A DNA stretch of 12,499 bases from Aquificota bacterium (GTDB lineage: Bacteria; Aquificota; Aquificia; Aquificales; Aquificaceae), in NCBI GenBank assembly GCA_024280065.1, contig JAJRQX010000005.1:1-12499 (forward strand), in the 5' to 3' direction. Below the pieces are notes generated by a model that had not been told where the DNA came from, ran no database searches, and saw only the letters and a program-made list of their open reading frames with translations. A program made the translations under genes and the position numbers. This document shows, in pieces, positions 1 to 7,878 of the stretch. The stretch's first letter is position 1. Every line of letters begins with the position of its first letter.

Positions 1-1067
1 ACCTCGTCAGGGACCTGACCTTCCATACTGGCCGCGGGCGTTCCTGGCCTCGGGGAGAACTTGAAGGAGAAGATCTGATCGTATCGGACCCTCCTGACCA
101 CATCCAGTGTCTCCTCAAAGTCCTCCTCCGTCTCGGTGGGAAAGCCCACTATTATGTCGGTTGACAGGGCTATACCCTTTACCTTTTCCTTGAGCTTCTC
201 TATCCTATCAAGGTAGAACTCCTTGGTGTAACCCCTGTCCATCAGTGCGAGTATCCTGTCCGACCCCGACTGGACGGGCAGGTGCAGGGCGTTGCAGACC
301 TGGGGTATATCCGCCATAGCGTCTATTATGTCGTCGGTAAGGTCCCTGGGATGTCCTGTTGTGAACCTTATCCTCTCAACCCCGTCTATCTTTGAAACCT
401 CGTAGAGGAGTTCGGAAAAGGACCTTTGCCTTTCAAGGTCCCTACCCCATGCGGTTACGTTCTGACCGAGGAGGTGTATCTCCCTAACACCATCATCAAC
501 GAGCCTCTTCACCTCCTCAAGTATGCTCTCAAGAGGCCTTGACCTCTCCCTTCCCCTCGTTCTCGGGACTACACAGTAGGTGCAGTTCTTATCACAGCCC
601 TTTATCACTGTCACGTAGGCACAGTATTTGTTGTCCCTCTCGGTTGGGAACTCCCAGACCCTGTCCTCGTCCTCGGGGGGTTCATCAAGTATAGCTATAG
701 CCTTGTAGCCCGCCTGAGCCTGGTTTATGAGCTCTGGTAGTTGGTGCATGTTGAAGGAAGAGAACATTATGTCTATGACAGGTGCTTTTTTTACAAGCTC
801 CCAGCCAGCTCTCTGGGCGAGACATCCCGCTACCGCTATGAGGGCCCTTGGGTTCTTTTCCTTTATCTTCCTGTACTCACCGAGGTGAGAGAGGACCTTC
901 TGGTCCGGCTTTTCCCTTATGGTGCAGGTGTTTATGAGTATGAGGTCCGCTTCCTCCCAGTTGTCTGTAGGCTCGTAGCCCAGAGTTTTCAGTATACCCC
1001 TTATTCTCTCAGAATCGTTAAAGTTCATCTGGCATCCGAAGGTCTTTATGAAGTATTTCCTGCCCAT
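1..1067 (-). CDS. miaB: tRNA-2-methylthio-N6-dimethylallyladenosine synthase MiaB (partial, 3' end off window)
   Basis: Radical-SAM methylthiotransferase that adds the 2-methylthio group to N6-isopentenyladenosine-37 of tRNAs. Reading from the ATG at 1067 the frame stays open to the left edge, giving 355 residues of a family usually near 440; the end of the radical-SAM region and the TRAM domain lie outside. The N-terminal UPF0004 domain has the three cluster cysteines: C12 in FGCQMN, C48 in INTCTIREK and C82 in AGCLAQR. The radical-SAM CxxxCxxC is C158/C162/C165, followed by VVPRTRGRERSR. The motif LLGQNVTAWG and the CTIREK box favour MiaB over RimO or MtaB. No Shine-Dalgarno precedes the ATG, but a promoter-like pair does. 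It lies 45 bp downstream of the phosphatase-like gene on the same strand, so readthrough from that gene is also possible. Confidence 0.96.
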   Translation of the reverse strand, partial: MGRKYFIKTFGCQMNFNDSERIRGILKTLGYEPTDNWEEADLILINTCTIREKPDQKVLSHLGEYRKIKEKNPRALIAVAGCLAQRAGWELVKKAPVIDIMFSSFNMHQLPELINQAQAGYKAIAILDEPPEDEDRVWEFPTERDNKYCAYVTVIKGCDKNCTYCVVPRTRGRERSRPLESILEEVKRLVDDGVREIHLLGQNVTAWGRDLERQRSFSELLYEVSKIDGVERIRFTTGHPRDLTDDIIDAMADIPQVCNALHLPVQSGSDRILALMDRGYTKEFYLDRIEKLKEKVKGIALSTDIIVGFPTETEEDFEETLDVVRRVRYDQIFSFKFSPRPGTPAASMEGQVPDE

Positions 1068-1103
1068 AGATATAATTTTGTAGCCCTAAGGACCTCCAGG
1101 CAA
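1068..1103 (-). promoter_or_regulatory. putative sigma70-type promoter of miaB
   Basis: On the minus strand TTGCCT (1103-1098, 4/6 to TTGACA) lies exactly 17 bp before CAAAAT (1080-1075, 4/6 to TATAAT). Seven bases later comes the miaB ATG, so the predicted start of transcription falls at or next to the A of the ATG. It sits in the 45 bp gap after the phosphatase-like gene. The match is modest; support comes mainly from the same spacing at other genes in the window. Confidence 0.4.
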
Positions 1104-1112
1104 GATCGGGTA

Positions 1113-1547
1113 TCACGGAACATTACCGAGTATCTCCTCAACCAGCTTCACCCTGAACCTGCCTAGGTAACTGTGGACATAAACCCTGGCAGGTCTGGTC
1201 ACCTTCAGGAGAGCTTCAAGTTGCCTTACCTTAAGATCGTCCCTCATAAAGGGCTTAATGGGAACGGTGAATACCCTGATACCCAGCGGTGTGAGGTATC
1301 TGTATTCCCTTACAAAGAGCCTCCTCTCGTAGACGAGATCCTCATCAAGTAAAGATATGACTATCTTTATGTTATTTTCTTCCAAGAAGAAGAGCAGCTC
1401 CTGCGGGTCCATGTAAGGACCTACCCAGACCCTCTCTGATACCTGCCTTGGTTCCGCCTTCAGGAGCCCTGCGGGGTCGGTGAGCATAAGCATGGTTCCG
1501 AGGATCGCTACTAAACCCAAAGCCAGAGTCAGGCACTTCCTCCCCAC
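1113..1547 (-). CDS. membrane-anchored dual-specificity-phosphatase-like protein with Ser in place of the catalytic Cys
   Basis: A 144-residue protein. Residues 5-22 form one hydrophobic N-terminal segment (signal anchor or signal peptide), and 36-140 resemble the cysteine-phosphatase/DSP fold: WVGPYMDPQELLFFLEE, IKIVISL, LGIRVFTVPIKPFMRDD, then the P-loop-like VYVHSYLGRFR. The family signature HCxxGxxR reads HSxxGxxR here (H125, S126, G129, R132), with Val after the Arg instead of the usual Thr/Ser. S126 is encoded by AGT, one base from the Cys codon TGT. As written it could bind but not hydrolyse phosphate by the usual thiol mechanism, so it is probably a pseudophosphatase or a divergent enzyme. 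The start is GTG at 1547; the next internal ATG (1493) would delete the membrane segment. A perfect TATAAT lies 10 nt before the GTG. Phosphatase kinship is inferred from motifs and is moderately sure. Confidence 0.72.
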   Translation of the reverse strand: MGRKCLTLALGLVAILGTMLMLTDPAGLLKAEPRQVSERVWVGPYMDPQELLFFLEENNIKIVISLLDEDLVYERRLFVREYRYLTPLGIRVFTVPIKPFMRDDLKVRQLEALLKVTRPARVYVHSYLGRFRVKLVEEILGNVP

Positions 1548-1556
1548 CGCCTGCCG

Positions 1557-1562
1557 TATTAT
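1557..1562 (+). promoter_or_regulatory. putative -10 element of the archease gene
   Basis: TATTAT (5/6 to TATAAT) is followed by 7 nt and then the archease ATG at 1570, which predicts transcription starting at the start codon. No clear -35 is visible in the expected place, inside the opposite gene. With the minus-strand TATAAT it forms one shared, nearly symmetric bidirectional -10. Confidence 0.4.
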
Positions 1563-1563
1563 A
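1558..1563 (-). promoter_or_regulatory. putative -10 element of the phosphatase-like gene
   Basis: The minus strand reads a perfect TATAAT at 1563-1558, 10 nt before the GTG start at 1547, so the leader would be only about 4 nt. I see no convincing -35 at 16-18 bp spacing; that region lies inside the archease coding sequence. It overlaps the plus-strand TATTAT almost completely. Confidence 0.42.
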
Positions 1564-1569
1564 AAAGAG

Positions 1570-1983
1570 ATGTTTTATGAGACCATAGACGACATCACAG
1601 CGGACGCTGGTATAAGGGTGAGGGGAAGCAGCCTTGAGGATCTCATCTGCAAGGCGGTTTTAGCGACATTCAACGAGATAACGGACATAGAGAGGGTGAG
1701 GGTGAAGGATCACCATACAGTAGAGGTAGAGGCCTCCATGCCTTTCCTAATAGCGGACCTGATAAACAAGATCCTTATCCTCCACGAGAGTAAAGGGTTT
1801 GTTGCCTCCGAGTGTGAGGTCCTTAAGCTGGAAAAGGACAGGGTGGTGGTAAGGCTGGGGGGCGAGAGGTTTGACCCACGGAGGCACACATCAAAGCTTG
1901 TCATAAAAGCTGCGACTTACCACAGGCTGAGGGTTGAGAAGGAGGGGAGAAACTATCTTGCCGAGATCATCTTTGACATCTAA
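1570..1983 (+). CDS. archease family protein
   Basis: A 137-residue protein of the archease family (formerly DUF101), small proteins that activate the RtcB-type RNA ligase by promoting its guanylylation, and so act in tRNA splicing or RNA repair. Family features seen: the N-terminal TADAGIRVRG box, GSSLEDLICKAVLATFNEITD, a central IADLINKILILHESKGF segment, GERFDPRRH, the KAATYHRLRVEKEG block, and the C-terminal FDI ending in Asp-Ile. In most members the first motif is (D/E)HTAD; here it reads DITAD, with Ile for the conserved His. I chose ATG 1570 because it gives the usual family length and avoids overlap with the divergent gene; the frame is open back to an ATG at 1480, but that part overlaps the phosphatase-like gene. 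No rtcB is in this window. Its stop overlaps the cyclase stop (1980-1983). Confidence 0.88.
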   Translation: MFYETIDDITADAGIRVRGSSLEDLICKAVLATFNEITDIERVRVKDHHTVEVEASMPFLIADLINKILILHESKGFVASECEVLKLEKDRVVVRLGGERFDPRRHTSKLVIKAATYHRLRVEKEGRNYLAEIIFDI

Positions 1984-3518
1984 GTCACAACCTCTACCCT
2001 GTTCCTGCCCTTCCTCTTGGCTTCGTAAACGGCCCTGTCAACTCTGCTTATTATCGCATCCAGAGAGTCACCTCTCCTCATCTCGGTAACACCGAAGCTG
2101 ACCGTTATCCTACCCACCCTACCGAAGTCCGCACTCTCCACGGTCCTTCTCAGCCTTTCAGCGAGCTTTGACGCGCTGGAGATGTCAGCTTCCGGCAGGA
2201 GTATCATGAACTCCTCCCCTCCCCATCTGGCGAATATATCGGTCTTCCTCAGGTTCCTCCTCACGAGGTCCGCAAGCCTCCTCAGAACTTCGTCACCCAC
2301 CTGGTGTCCGTAGGTGTCATTGATCCTCTTGAAGTGGTCTATATCAAACATGATCAGGGAAAGAGGTCTCCTGTACCTGCTTGCCTTCTCCATCTCATGT
2401 TTCAGGAAACTCTCAAACATACGGCGGTTGTAGACCTTGGTGAGGTGGTCCTTTTCGGCGAGTTCCCTGAGCTTTTCCTCATACTTGGCTATCTTGGTAA
2501 TGTCGCTGAGGAGAAGTATGTAGAGTTCGTCATAGACGCTGACGGAGGCGAAGATATAAAGGTCCTCTCCTTTTCTGGTCCTTATCCTGATCCTTCTTGC
2601 CACCCTCCGTCCTTCTCCTGCTTCCTTCAGGAGGAAGACTATATGGTCATGAAGCTCTGGATCCAACTCCGATACGTGTCTCCCCTTTATCTCCTCCTCA
2701 GGGCAACCTATTATCCTACAGACCGCTAGATTCGCCTCCAGTATCCTCCCCTCCCCGTCCACAACCATTATACCTTCAGCGAGGGAGTTTATGAGGTTCT
2801 GGTAAAAGTCCCTTGACACGTGGATTTCCTTAAGCCTGCCTGCCATACTCCTTATACCTTCAAAGAGGTCCTCAAACTCATCTCCTGTTCTTGGTGAGGG
2901 CGGAAGATCAAACCTCCCTTCGGATACCGCCTTCAGGTAGGATAGGGCTACCTTTATGTGGTTGGACACCCTGCTGGATACGAGATATGCCACCATATAG
3001 GAGAGCATCATAAGTATCGCCACCGTAAGAGCGAAGCTGAGGGAGTGTTCCTTAACCAGGATCTTCAGGTCCTCAAAACTCTGATAGGAAACGACGTAGC
3101 CGAGGATCTGGTCGTTCAGCTTCACAGGTCCTGCGAATACAAACAGGCCTTTCAGGAGATCCTCCTCCACCTTAACTCCAGAGATCCCCCTCAGCTTGTC
3201 AAAGTCCTCGTACTTTTTAAAAAGAACAAGACCCTCCCTCTTTGAGGCTATCAGAGTACCCTCGGGGCTGACCACCAGTATGTCTTCTATGTTCCGGGCG
3301 GGTATGGACCTGAGCCAGCGGGCTACCCTGTCGTAATCACCGTAATACATGAAGTCCGCAATGTAGGTGCAGACGCTTTCTGTAAAGTGTGTCCCCTCGC
3401 TCACTGCCACCTCCCTCACTTCTCTGAAGGTGGAATACACATGGAGCAGGAAGAGAACCGTTAGGGCAAAGAAGGAAGGAGTTATAGTTGCAAGGAGGAG
3501 TTTTCTCCTGAACCTCAT
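1980..3518 (-). CDS. membrane sensor diguanylate cyclase (HAMP-PAS-GGDEF)
   Basis: A 512-residue cyclase that makes cyclic di-GMP from GTP. Order: membrane segment about 7-28; a periplasmic sensor of about 130 residues (30-158), possibly Cache-like; membrane segment about 160-181; HAMP-like linker 182-235; PAS domain about 238-350; GGDEF domain about 355-512. The active-site loop is GGEEF (433-437), with FDIDHFKRIND (391-401) supplying metal and substrate residues, so the cyclase should be active. An intact RxxD inhibitory site (R424-K-T-D427) lies five residues before GGEEF, predicting product inhibition by c-di-GMP. There is no EAL or HD-GYP domain. It begins within the stop of the upstream PhnD-like gene (ATGA, 3515-3518), so the two are translationally coupled and the binding protein is a likely ligand-presenting partner. 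Which ligand is sensed cannot be read from the sequence. Confidence 0.95.
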   Translation of the reverse strand: MRFRRKLLLATITPSFFALTVLFLLHVYSTFREVREVAVSEGTHFTESVCTYIADFMYYGDYDRVARWLRSIPARNIEDILVVSPEGTLIASKREGLVLFKKYEDFDKLRGISGVKVEEDLLKGLFVFAGPVKLNDQILGYVVSYQSFEDLKILVKEHSLSFALTVAILMMLSYMVAYLVSSRVSNHIKVALSYLKAVSEGRFDLPPSPRTGDEFEDLFEGIRSMAGRLKEIHVSRDFYQNLINSLAEGIMVVDGEGRILEANLAVCRIIGCPEEEIKGRHVSELDPELHDHIVFLLKEAGEGRRVARRIRIRTRKGEDLYIFASVSVYDELYILLLSDITKIAKYEEKLRELAEKDHLTKVYNRRMFESFLKHEMEKASRYRRPLSLIMFDIDHFKRINDTYGHQVGDEVLRRLADLVRRNLRKTDIFARWGGEEFMILLPEADISSASKLAERLRRTVESADFGRVGRITVSFGVTEMRRGDSLDAIISRVDRAVYEAKRKGRNRVEVVT

Positions 3519-4366
3519 CTCATCATGTTCCTAAGTAAGTTCAGCCTTTTAAGGTCTTCTTCGGTCAGTTTCTCAAAACGGGCTGTCCTGTCAAAGGTCT
3601 CAAGGACCTCGGAACCTTCCGGGTCCGTGTCCATGGAGGTGAGGATATCTTCAAGCAAAGCTGCAAGGGAAGGGTTGAGGTTTTTGGAAAAGGAAACTAT
3701 GTGCCTCGGGAACTCCCAGGAGGTCTTCACTATTCTGAAGACATTTTTTCCCTTTGAAAGCTCCTTAAGTCTGTGGTCGTCTATGGCTCCCGCATCCACC
3801 TTTCCGAGATAAACCCACGCTACCACATTCTCCTCCTGCCCTGCGAACAAGTATCCCACATAACCTCCCGGGACCTCATCGTAGATATCCCTAAGACGAA
3901 TGAGCCTTAAACCTTCATCTCTAAGCATGGCTTTGGGGAGAAGGTAGCCTGATGTGGAGTATGGTGCGTCAAAGGCCACTTTAAGACCCTCAAGGTCTGC
4001 TAAGTCCTTTATGTGAGAATCCGTACGGACAAAGATAACGGATCTGTAAGACCTCACACCGTCCTTCCACCTTACGAGGACCGGTCTGCACTGTGCTTCA
4101 CCGCAGACCGCCAGTACCGGGTATACGCTGTCTATGAAGATATCCACTTCCCCTTTCTTCATAAGGTCTATCATGTGTCTTATGTTCCTTGCGAACCTTA
4201 CCTTCACATCCTCCTCAAACCCAACTTCCGCAAGCTTTTTGCCTATGTAAGATGCCAGGGCTCTGTACTTGGGATAGTATTTGGAAGGTCTGTCCGTGAT
4301 GGTTCCGAGGGTCAGGGTGAGGGCTACCGCGGGTATAAACAGAAAAATACAGAAAATCTGAAGCAT
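3515..4366 (-). CDS. PhnD-like periplasmic phosphate/phosphonate-type substrate-binding protein
   Basis: A 283-residue solute-binding protein of the PhnD family (phosphate/phosphite/phosphonate binding). Hydrophobic residues 1-18 look like a signal peptide. The mature part opens LGTITDRPSKYYPKYRALASYI, typical of the family, followed by MKKGEVDIFIDSVYPVL and the loop DAPYSTSGYLLPKAML, whose S137-T138-S139-G resembles the oxyanion-binding loop of PhnD. Later come YVGYLFAG and a VDAGAIDDHRLKEL segment. Two cysteines, C88 and C93, could form a small disulfide. No ABC permease or ATPase gene is nearby; instead its stop overlaps the start of a membrane diguanylate cyclase. That points to sensing rather than transport. 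The ATG at 4366 has no Shine-Dalgarno, with TAAAAT 6 nt upstream. Family call is firm; ligand and sensory role are inference. Confidence 0.88.
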   Translation of the reverse strand: MLQIFCIFLFIPAVALTLTLGTITDRPSKYYPKYRALASYIGKKLAEVGFEEDVKVRFARNIRHMIDLMKKGEVDIFIDSVYPVLAVCGEAQCRPVLVRWKDGVRSYRSVIFVRTDSHIKDLADLEGLKVAFDAPYSTSGYLLPKAMLRDEGLRLIRLRDIYDEVPGGYVGYLFAGQEENVVAWVYLGKVDAGAIDDHRLKELSKGKNVFRIVKTSWEFPRHIVSFSKNLNPSLAALLEDILTSMDTDPEGSEVLETFDRTARFEKLTEEDLKRLNLLRNMMR

Positions 4367-4372
4367 GTGAAT

Positions 4373-4378
4373 ATTTTA
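4373..4378 (-). promoter_or_regulatory. putative -10 element of the PhnD-like/cyclase operon
   Basis: The minus strand reads TAAAAT (4378-4373, 5/6 to TATAAT) six bases before the ATG at 4366. It is embedded in GCTAAAATATT, an 11-mer also found before eno. I find no good -35 at 16-18 bp. The predicted transcript would start at or within a base or two of the start codon. Confidence 0.38.
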
Positions 4379-4386
4379 GCGGGAAC

Positions 4387-4415
4387 TTGCAAAGGAGATC
4401 TGATTGTTAGATAAT
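4387..4415 (+). promoter_or_regulatory. putative sigma70-type promoter of fabZ
   Basis: TTGCAA (4387-4392, 4/6) and GATAAT (4410-4415, 5/6) are separated by exactly 17 bp. The -10 is followed by 7 nt and then the fabZ ATG at 4423, so transcription is predicted to begin at about 4422-4423 and the mRNA to be leaderless. A Shine-Dalgarno-like AAAGGAGAT (4391-4399) lies inside the promoter spacer, too far from the ATG to serve it. Confidence 0.5.
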
Positions 4416-4422
4416 TAAGCTC

Positions 4423-4869
4423 ATGAACGCTCTGGAGATAATGGAGATACTGCCCCACAGGTACCCCCTCCTGCTCGTGGACAGGATCCTTGAGTTTGAG
4501 GAGGGTAAGAGGATAGTGGGCCTTAAGAACGTCTCCGTGAACGAACCTTACTTTCAGGGACACTTCCCGGGCTTTCCTCTCTTCCCGGGTGTTTACGTCC
4601 TTGAGGCTATGGCCCAGGTGGGTGGTATCCTTATGATAAAGTCCCTTAAGCTGGAGATAGGCAAGTATGCTGTTGTCTTTGCAGGGGTGGACGGTGCCAG
4701 ATTCAAAAAGCCCGTGTTCCCCGGAGACCAGCTCGTCCTGGAGCTTGAGGTGATCTCCCTTAAGAGGACCTTATCAAAGATGAAGGGCGTGGCGAAGGTG
4801 GATGGGGGTGTGGTGGCGGAGGCTGTACTCTACGCGGCTGCGAGGAAATTGGAAGAGGTCACCAGGTAG
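4423..4869 (+). CDS. fabZ: (3R)-hydroxyacyl-[acyl-carrier-protein] dehydratase FabZ
   Basis: A cytoplasmic hot-dog-fold enzyme that removes water from 3-hydroxyacyl-ACP in type II fatty acid synthesis. At 148 residues it is full length. The N-terminal [18 protein letters not shown] is the FabZ hallmark, separating it from FabA. The catalytic pair is present: H47 in [13 protein letters not shown] and E61 in [10 protein letters not shown]. Later [17 protein letters not shown] completes the active-site tunnel region. The start has no Shine-Dalgarno and an in-frame TAG lies at 4408-4410, so ATG 4423 is the only sensible start; a good promoter ends 7 nt before it. Its usual lpx neighbours are absent; it stands alone between a divergent PhnD-like gene and a convergent ftsB-like gene. 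Its TAG stop abuts the opposite TAG stop with no gap. Confidence 0.97.
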   Translation: MNALEIMEILPHRYPLLLVDRILEFEEGKRIVGLKNVSVNEPYFQGHFPGFPLFPGVYVLEAMAQVGGILMIKSLKLEIGKYAVVFAGVDGARFKKPVFPGDQLVLELEVISLKRTLSKMKGVAKVDGGVVAEAVLYAAARKLEEVTR

Positions 4870-6450
<1,581 letters not shown>

Positions 6451-6456
6451 ATTTTA
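6451..6456 (-). promoter_or_regulatory. putative -10 element of eno
   Basis: The minus strand reads TAAAAT (6456-6451, 5/6) 8 nt before the eno ATG, within GCTAAAATATT, identical to the 11-mer before the PhnD-like gene. Any -35 must lie inside the first codons of the divergent dedA-like gene; I see no strong one there. Confidence 0.42.
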
Positions 6457-6460
6457 GCCT

Positions 6461-6940
6461 ATGTTGGAGTCCTTAGAGTCTGTAGCCAGGGAAGTTGTCC
6501 TAAGCTACGGATACGCAGGTATATTCTTTATATCCTTCACAGAGAGCATCATACAGCCTGTTCCCCCTGACCCTTTCATAGCAGGAGGGTCCGCATTTGG
6601 TCTTGATCCTGTCACGGCAGCCCTCGTAGCCACTGTTGCGAGCGTTCTGGGGGGCTTTACCGCACACACCCTCGGATCTGTCCTGGGTGAGCGTGTGGTA
6701 AAGAGGATCATAGGTGAGTCTTACTTCCTGAAGGGTGAGAACCTCTTCGCAAGATACGGTGTCTGGGCGGTTGTGATCGGGGCCGTAACCCCTGTCCCCT
6801 TTAAGGCGGTCTGCTGGCTCGCAGGGATCTTTGAGATGCCGAGGGTCCCGTTTCTCATAGCCTCCTTCCTGGGAAGGTTTCCCAGATTTTTAATGGTCGC
6901 CTTCGCGGGAGATCTTGTGGGTAAGGTAATAGGTCTTTAG
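6461..6940 (+). CDS. DedA/YqaA-like (VTT-domain) membrane protein
   Basis: A 159-residue polytopic inner-membrane protein of the YqaA/COG1238 branch of the DedA/SNARE-associated superfamily. DedA relatives are linked to membrane lipid flipping and envelope homeostasis; this branch has no settled role. Visible features: a hydrophobic N-terminal stretch (about 15-30), the re-entrant-loop motif FTESIIQPVPPDPFIAGG (26-43) with its conserved Glu and Pro residues, a glycine-rich helix around 51-75, a soluble Arg/Lys-rich stretch (77-98), then VTPVPFKAVCWLAG (109-122) and FLIASFLGRFPRFLMVAFAG (131-150), whose TP(V/I)PFK and GR-x-(P/A)RF boxes are typical. It heads a run of four plus-strand genes; the arsA-like start follows its stop by only 2 bp. 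There is no Shine-Dalgarno at its ATG. Confidence 0.85.
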   Translation: MLESLESVAREVVLSYGYAGIFFISFTESIIQPVPPDPFIAGGSAFGLDPVTAALVATVASVLGGFTAHTLGSVLGERVVKRIIGESYFLKGENLFARYGVWAVVIGAVTPVPFKAVCWLAGIFEMPRVPFLIASFLGRFPRFLMVAFAGDLVGKVIGL

Positions 6941-6942
6941 CC

Positions 6943-7878
6943 ATGTTCGGGAAGAAGGTGTACTTCTTTGGTGGTAAAGGCGGAGTCGGGAAGACGACGG
7001 TATCCTCAGCATTCTCCCTCATCCTGTCCAGGAAGGGAAGGAGGGTCCTGATAATCTCAACGGACCCCGCCCATTCTCTGTCGGACATCTTCGGTGTAGA
7101 CATAGGAGGAGACCTGAAAGAGGTGGTACCCGGCCTCGTAGCTACGGAGATAGATCCCAAGGAGGAGATAAAGTCTCACATTGAAATGGCCCTGAAGACG
7201 GTGGAAAGGGTAGTAAGCCCTGAAGTCCTTGACCAGATAAGGGAGGTCTTCCGCTCGGTTGAGCACACGCCGGGTGTTGAGGAGGCTGCTGTGGTTGATG
7301 CCCTTTCTCGGAGGATAACGGATGGGTGGAAAGACTTTGACTGCTTCGTGGTAGATACCGCACCTACGGGACACTCTCTCGCCATGCTCAAGACCGTGAG
7401 CAGGATAGGGAAGTGGATGGAGGAGGTCCTTGAGAGGAAACTAAGGGCGGAGGAGTTCAAGAAGATAGCCGGAATAGGTGAGGGAACCCCAGAAGCACTC
7501 CGCACCCTCAGGGAGAGGAGGGAGAGGCTCGGAAGGTTCTCCGAGATCATCCTGTCCGACGAGACCGTCTTCATACCGGTCTTAAACCCCGAGAAGCTGT
7601 CCGTCCTTGAGACGGAGAGGCTCGTTCGGGATCTTAAGTCCATAGGGATAGACGTCCCCTGCCTGATAGTGAACAAGGTGATCCCGAAAGGGGTTGGCGG
7701 GGAATTTCTGGAGAGGAGGAGGTCTCAGGAGAGGGTCTATCTTCAGATGATAGAGGAGAGGTTCGCAGATGTGAGAAGGATAATCCTTGAGATGAGGCCG
7801 ACGGACGTGAAGGGCCTTGAGGACTTAAAGGACCTGGCTTCCGAGCTGGAGGTAAATATAGATGATCGTAGGGGTTGA
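6943..7878 (+). CDS. ArsA/GET3-family ATPase
   Basis: A 311-residue single-domain P-loop ATPase of the SIMIBI class, close to bacterial ArsA and eukaryotic/archaeal GET3. Motifs: deviant Walker A GGKGGVGKT (10-18) with the signature Lys; switch I STDPAHSLSD (39-48); switch II DTAPTGHSL (138-146); and the base-recognition segment LIVNKVIP. ArsA proteins energise arsenite export and GET3 carries tail-anchored membrane proteins. Here neither the arsenite-binding Cys set nor the GET3 CxxC zinc motif is present (only two isolated Cys), there is no arsB or arsR nearby, and it has one ATPase half rather than two, so arsenite resistance is unlikely. A membrane-protein gene lies 2 bp upstream, and the next gene starts inside its 3' end (17 bp overlap). 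A partial Shine-Dalgarno (AGGT) lies 8 nt before the ATG. The client is unknown. Confidence 0.93.
   Translation: MFGKKVYFFGGKGGVGKTTVSSAFSLILSRKGRRVLIISTDPAHSLSDIFGVDIGGDLKEVVPGLVATEIDPKEEIKSHIEMALKTVERVVSPEVLDQIREVFRSVEHTPGVEEAAVVDALSRRITDGWKDFDCFVVDTAPTGHSLAMLKTVSRIGKWMEEVLERKLRAEEFKKIAGIGEGTPEALRTLRERRERLGRFSEIILSDETVFIPVLNPEKLSVLETERLVRDLKSIGIDVPCLIVNKVIPKGVGGEFLERRRSQERVYLQMIEERFADVRRIILEMRPTDVKGLEDLKDLASELEVNIDDRRG
7848..7853 (+). promoter_or_regulatory. Shine-Dalgarno site of the hyuA-like gene
   Basis: GGAGGT, with 8 nt to the ATG at 7862, lies within the arsA-like coding sequence. This is the one textbook ribosome binding site in the window, and it fixes the start that overlaps arsA by 17 bp. 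Genes that head transcription units here lack such a site. Confidence 0.75.

Noticed and set aside
741..1166. 141-codon plus-strand open frame covering the start of miaB
   Set aside because: It is antisense to the strongly supported MiaB N-terminus and the tail of the phosphatase-like gene; its translation shows no family motif, and it is typical of shadow frames in this compositionally biased sequence.
1480..1569. In-frame upstream extension of the archease to an ATG at 1480
   Set aside because: It would add 30 residues not found in the family and would overlap the start of the divergent phosphatase-like gene; the -10-like element and family length favour 1570.
4391..4418. A tiny upstream ORF before fabZ: AAAGGAGAT followed by TTG and three more codons to TAA
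   Set aside because: The start is non-ATG, the peptide is four codons, and the Shine-Dalgarno-like bases lie within the 17 bp spacer of a better-supported promoter, so they would not be in the transcript.
6943..7878. Arsenite resistance pump ATPase (arsA in an ars operon)
   Set aside because: It is a single ATPase half without the arsenite-binding Cys set, and no arsB, arsR, arsC or arsD gene is near.
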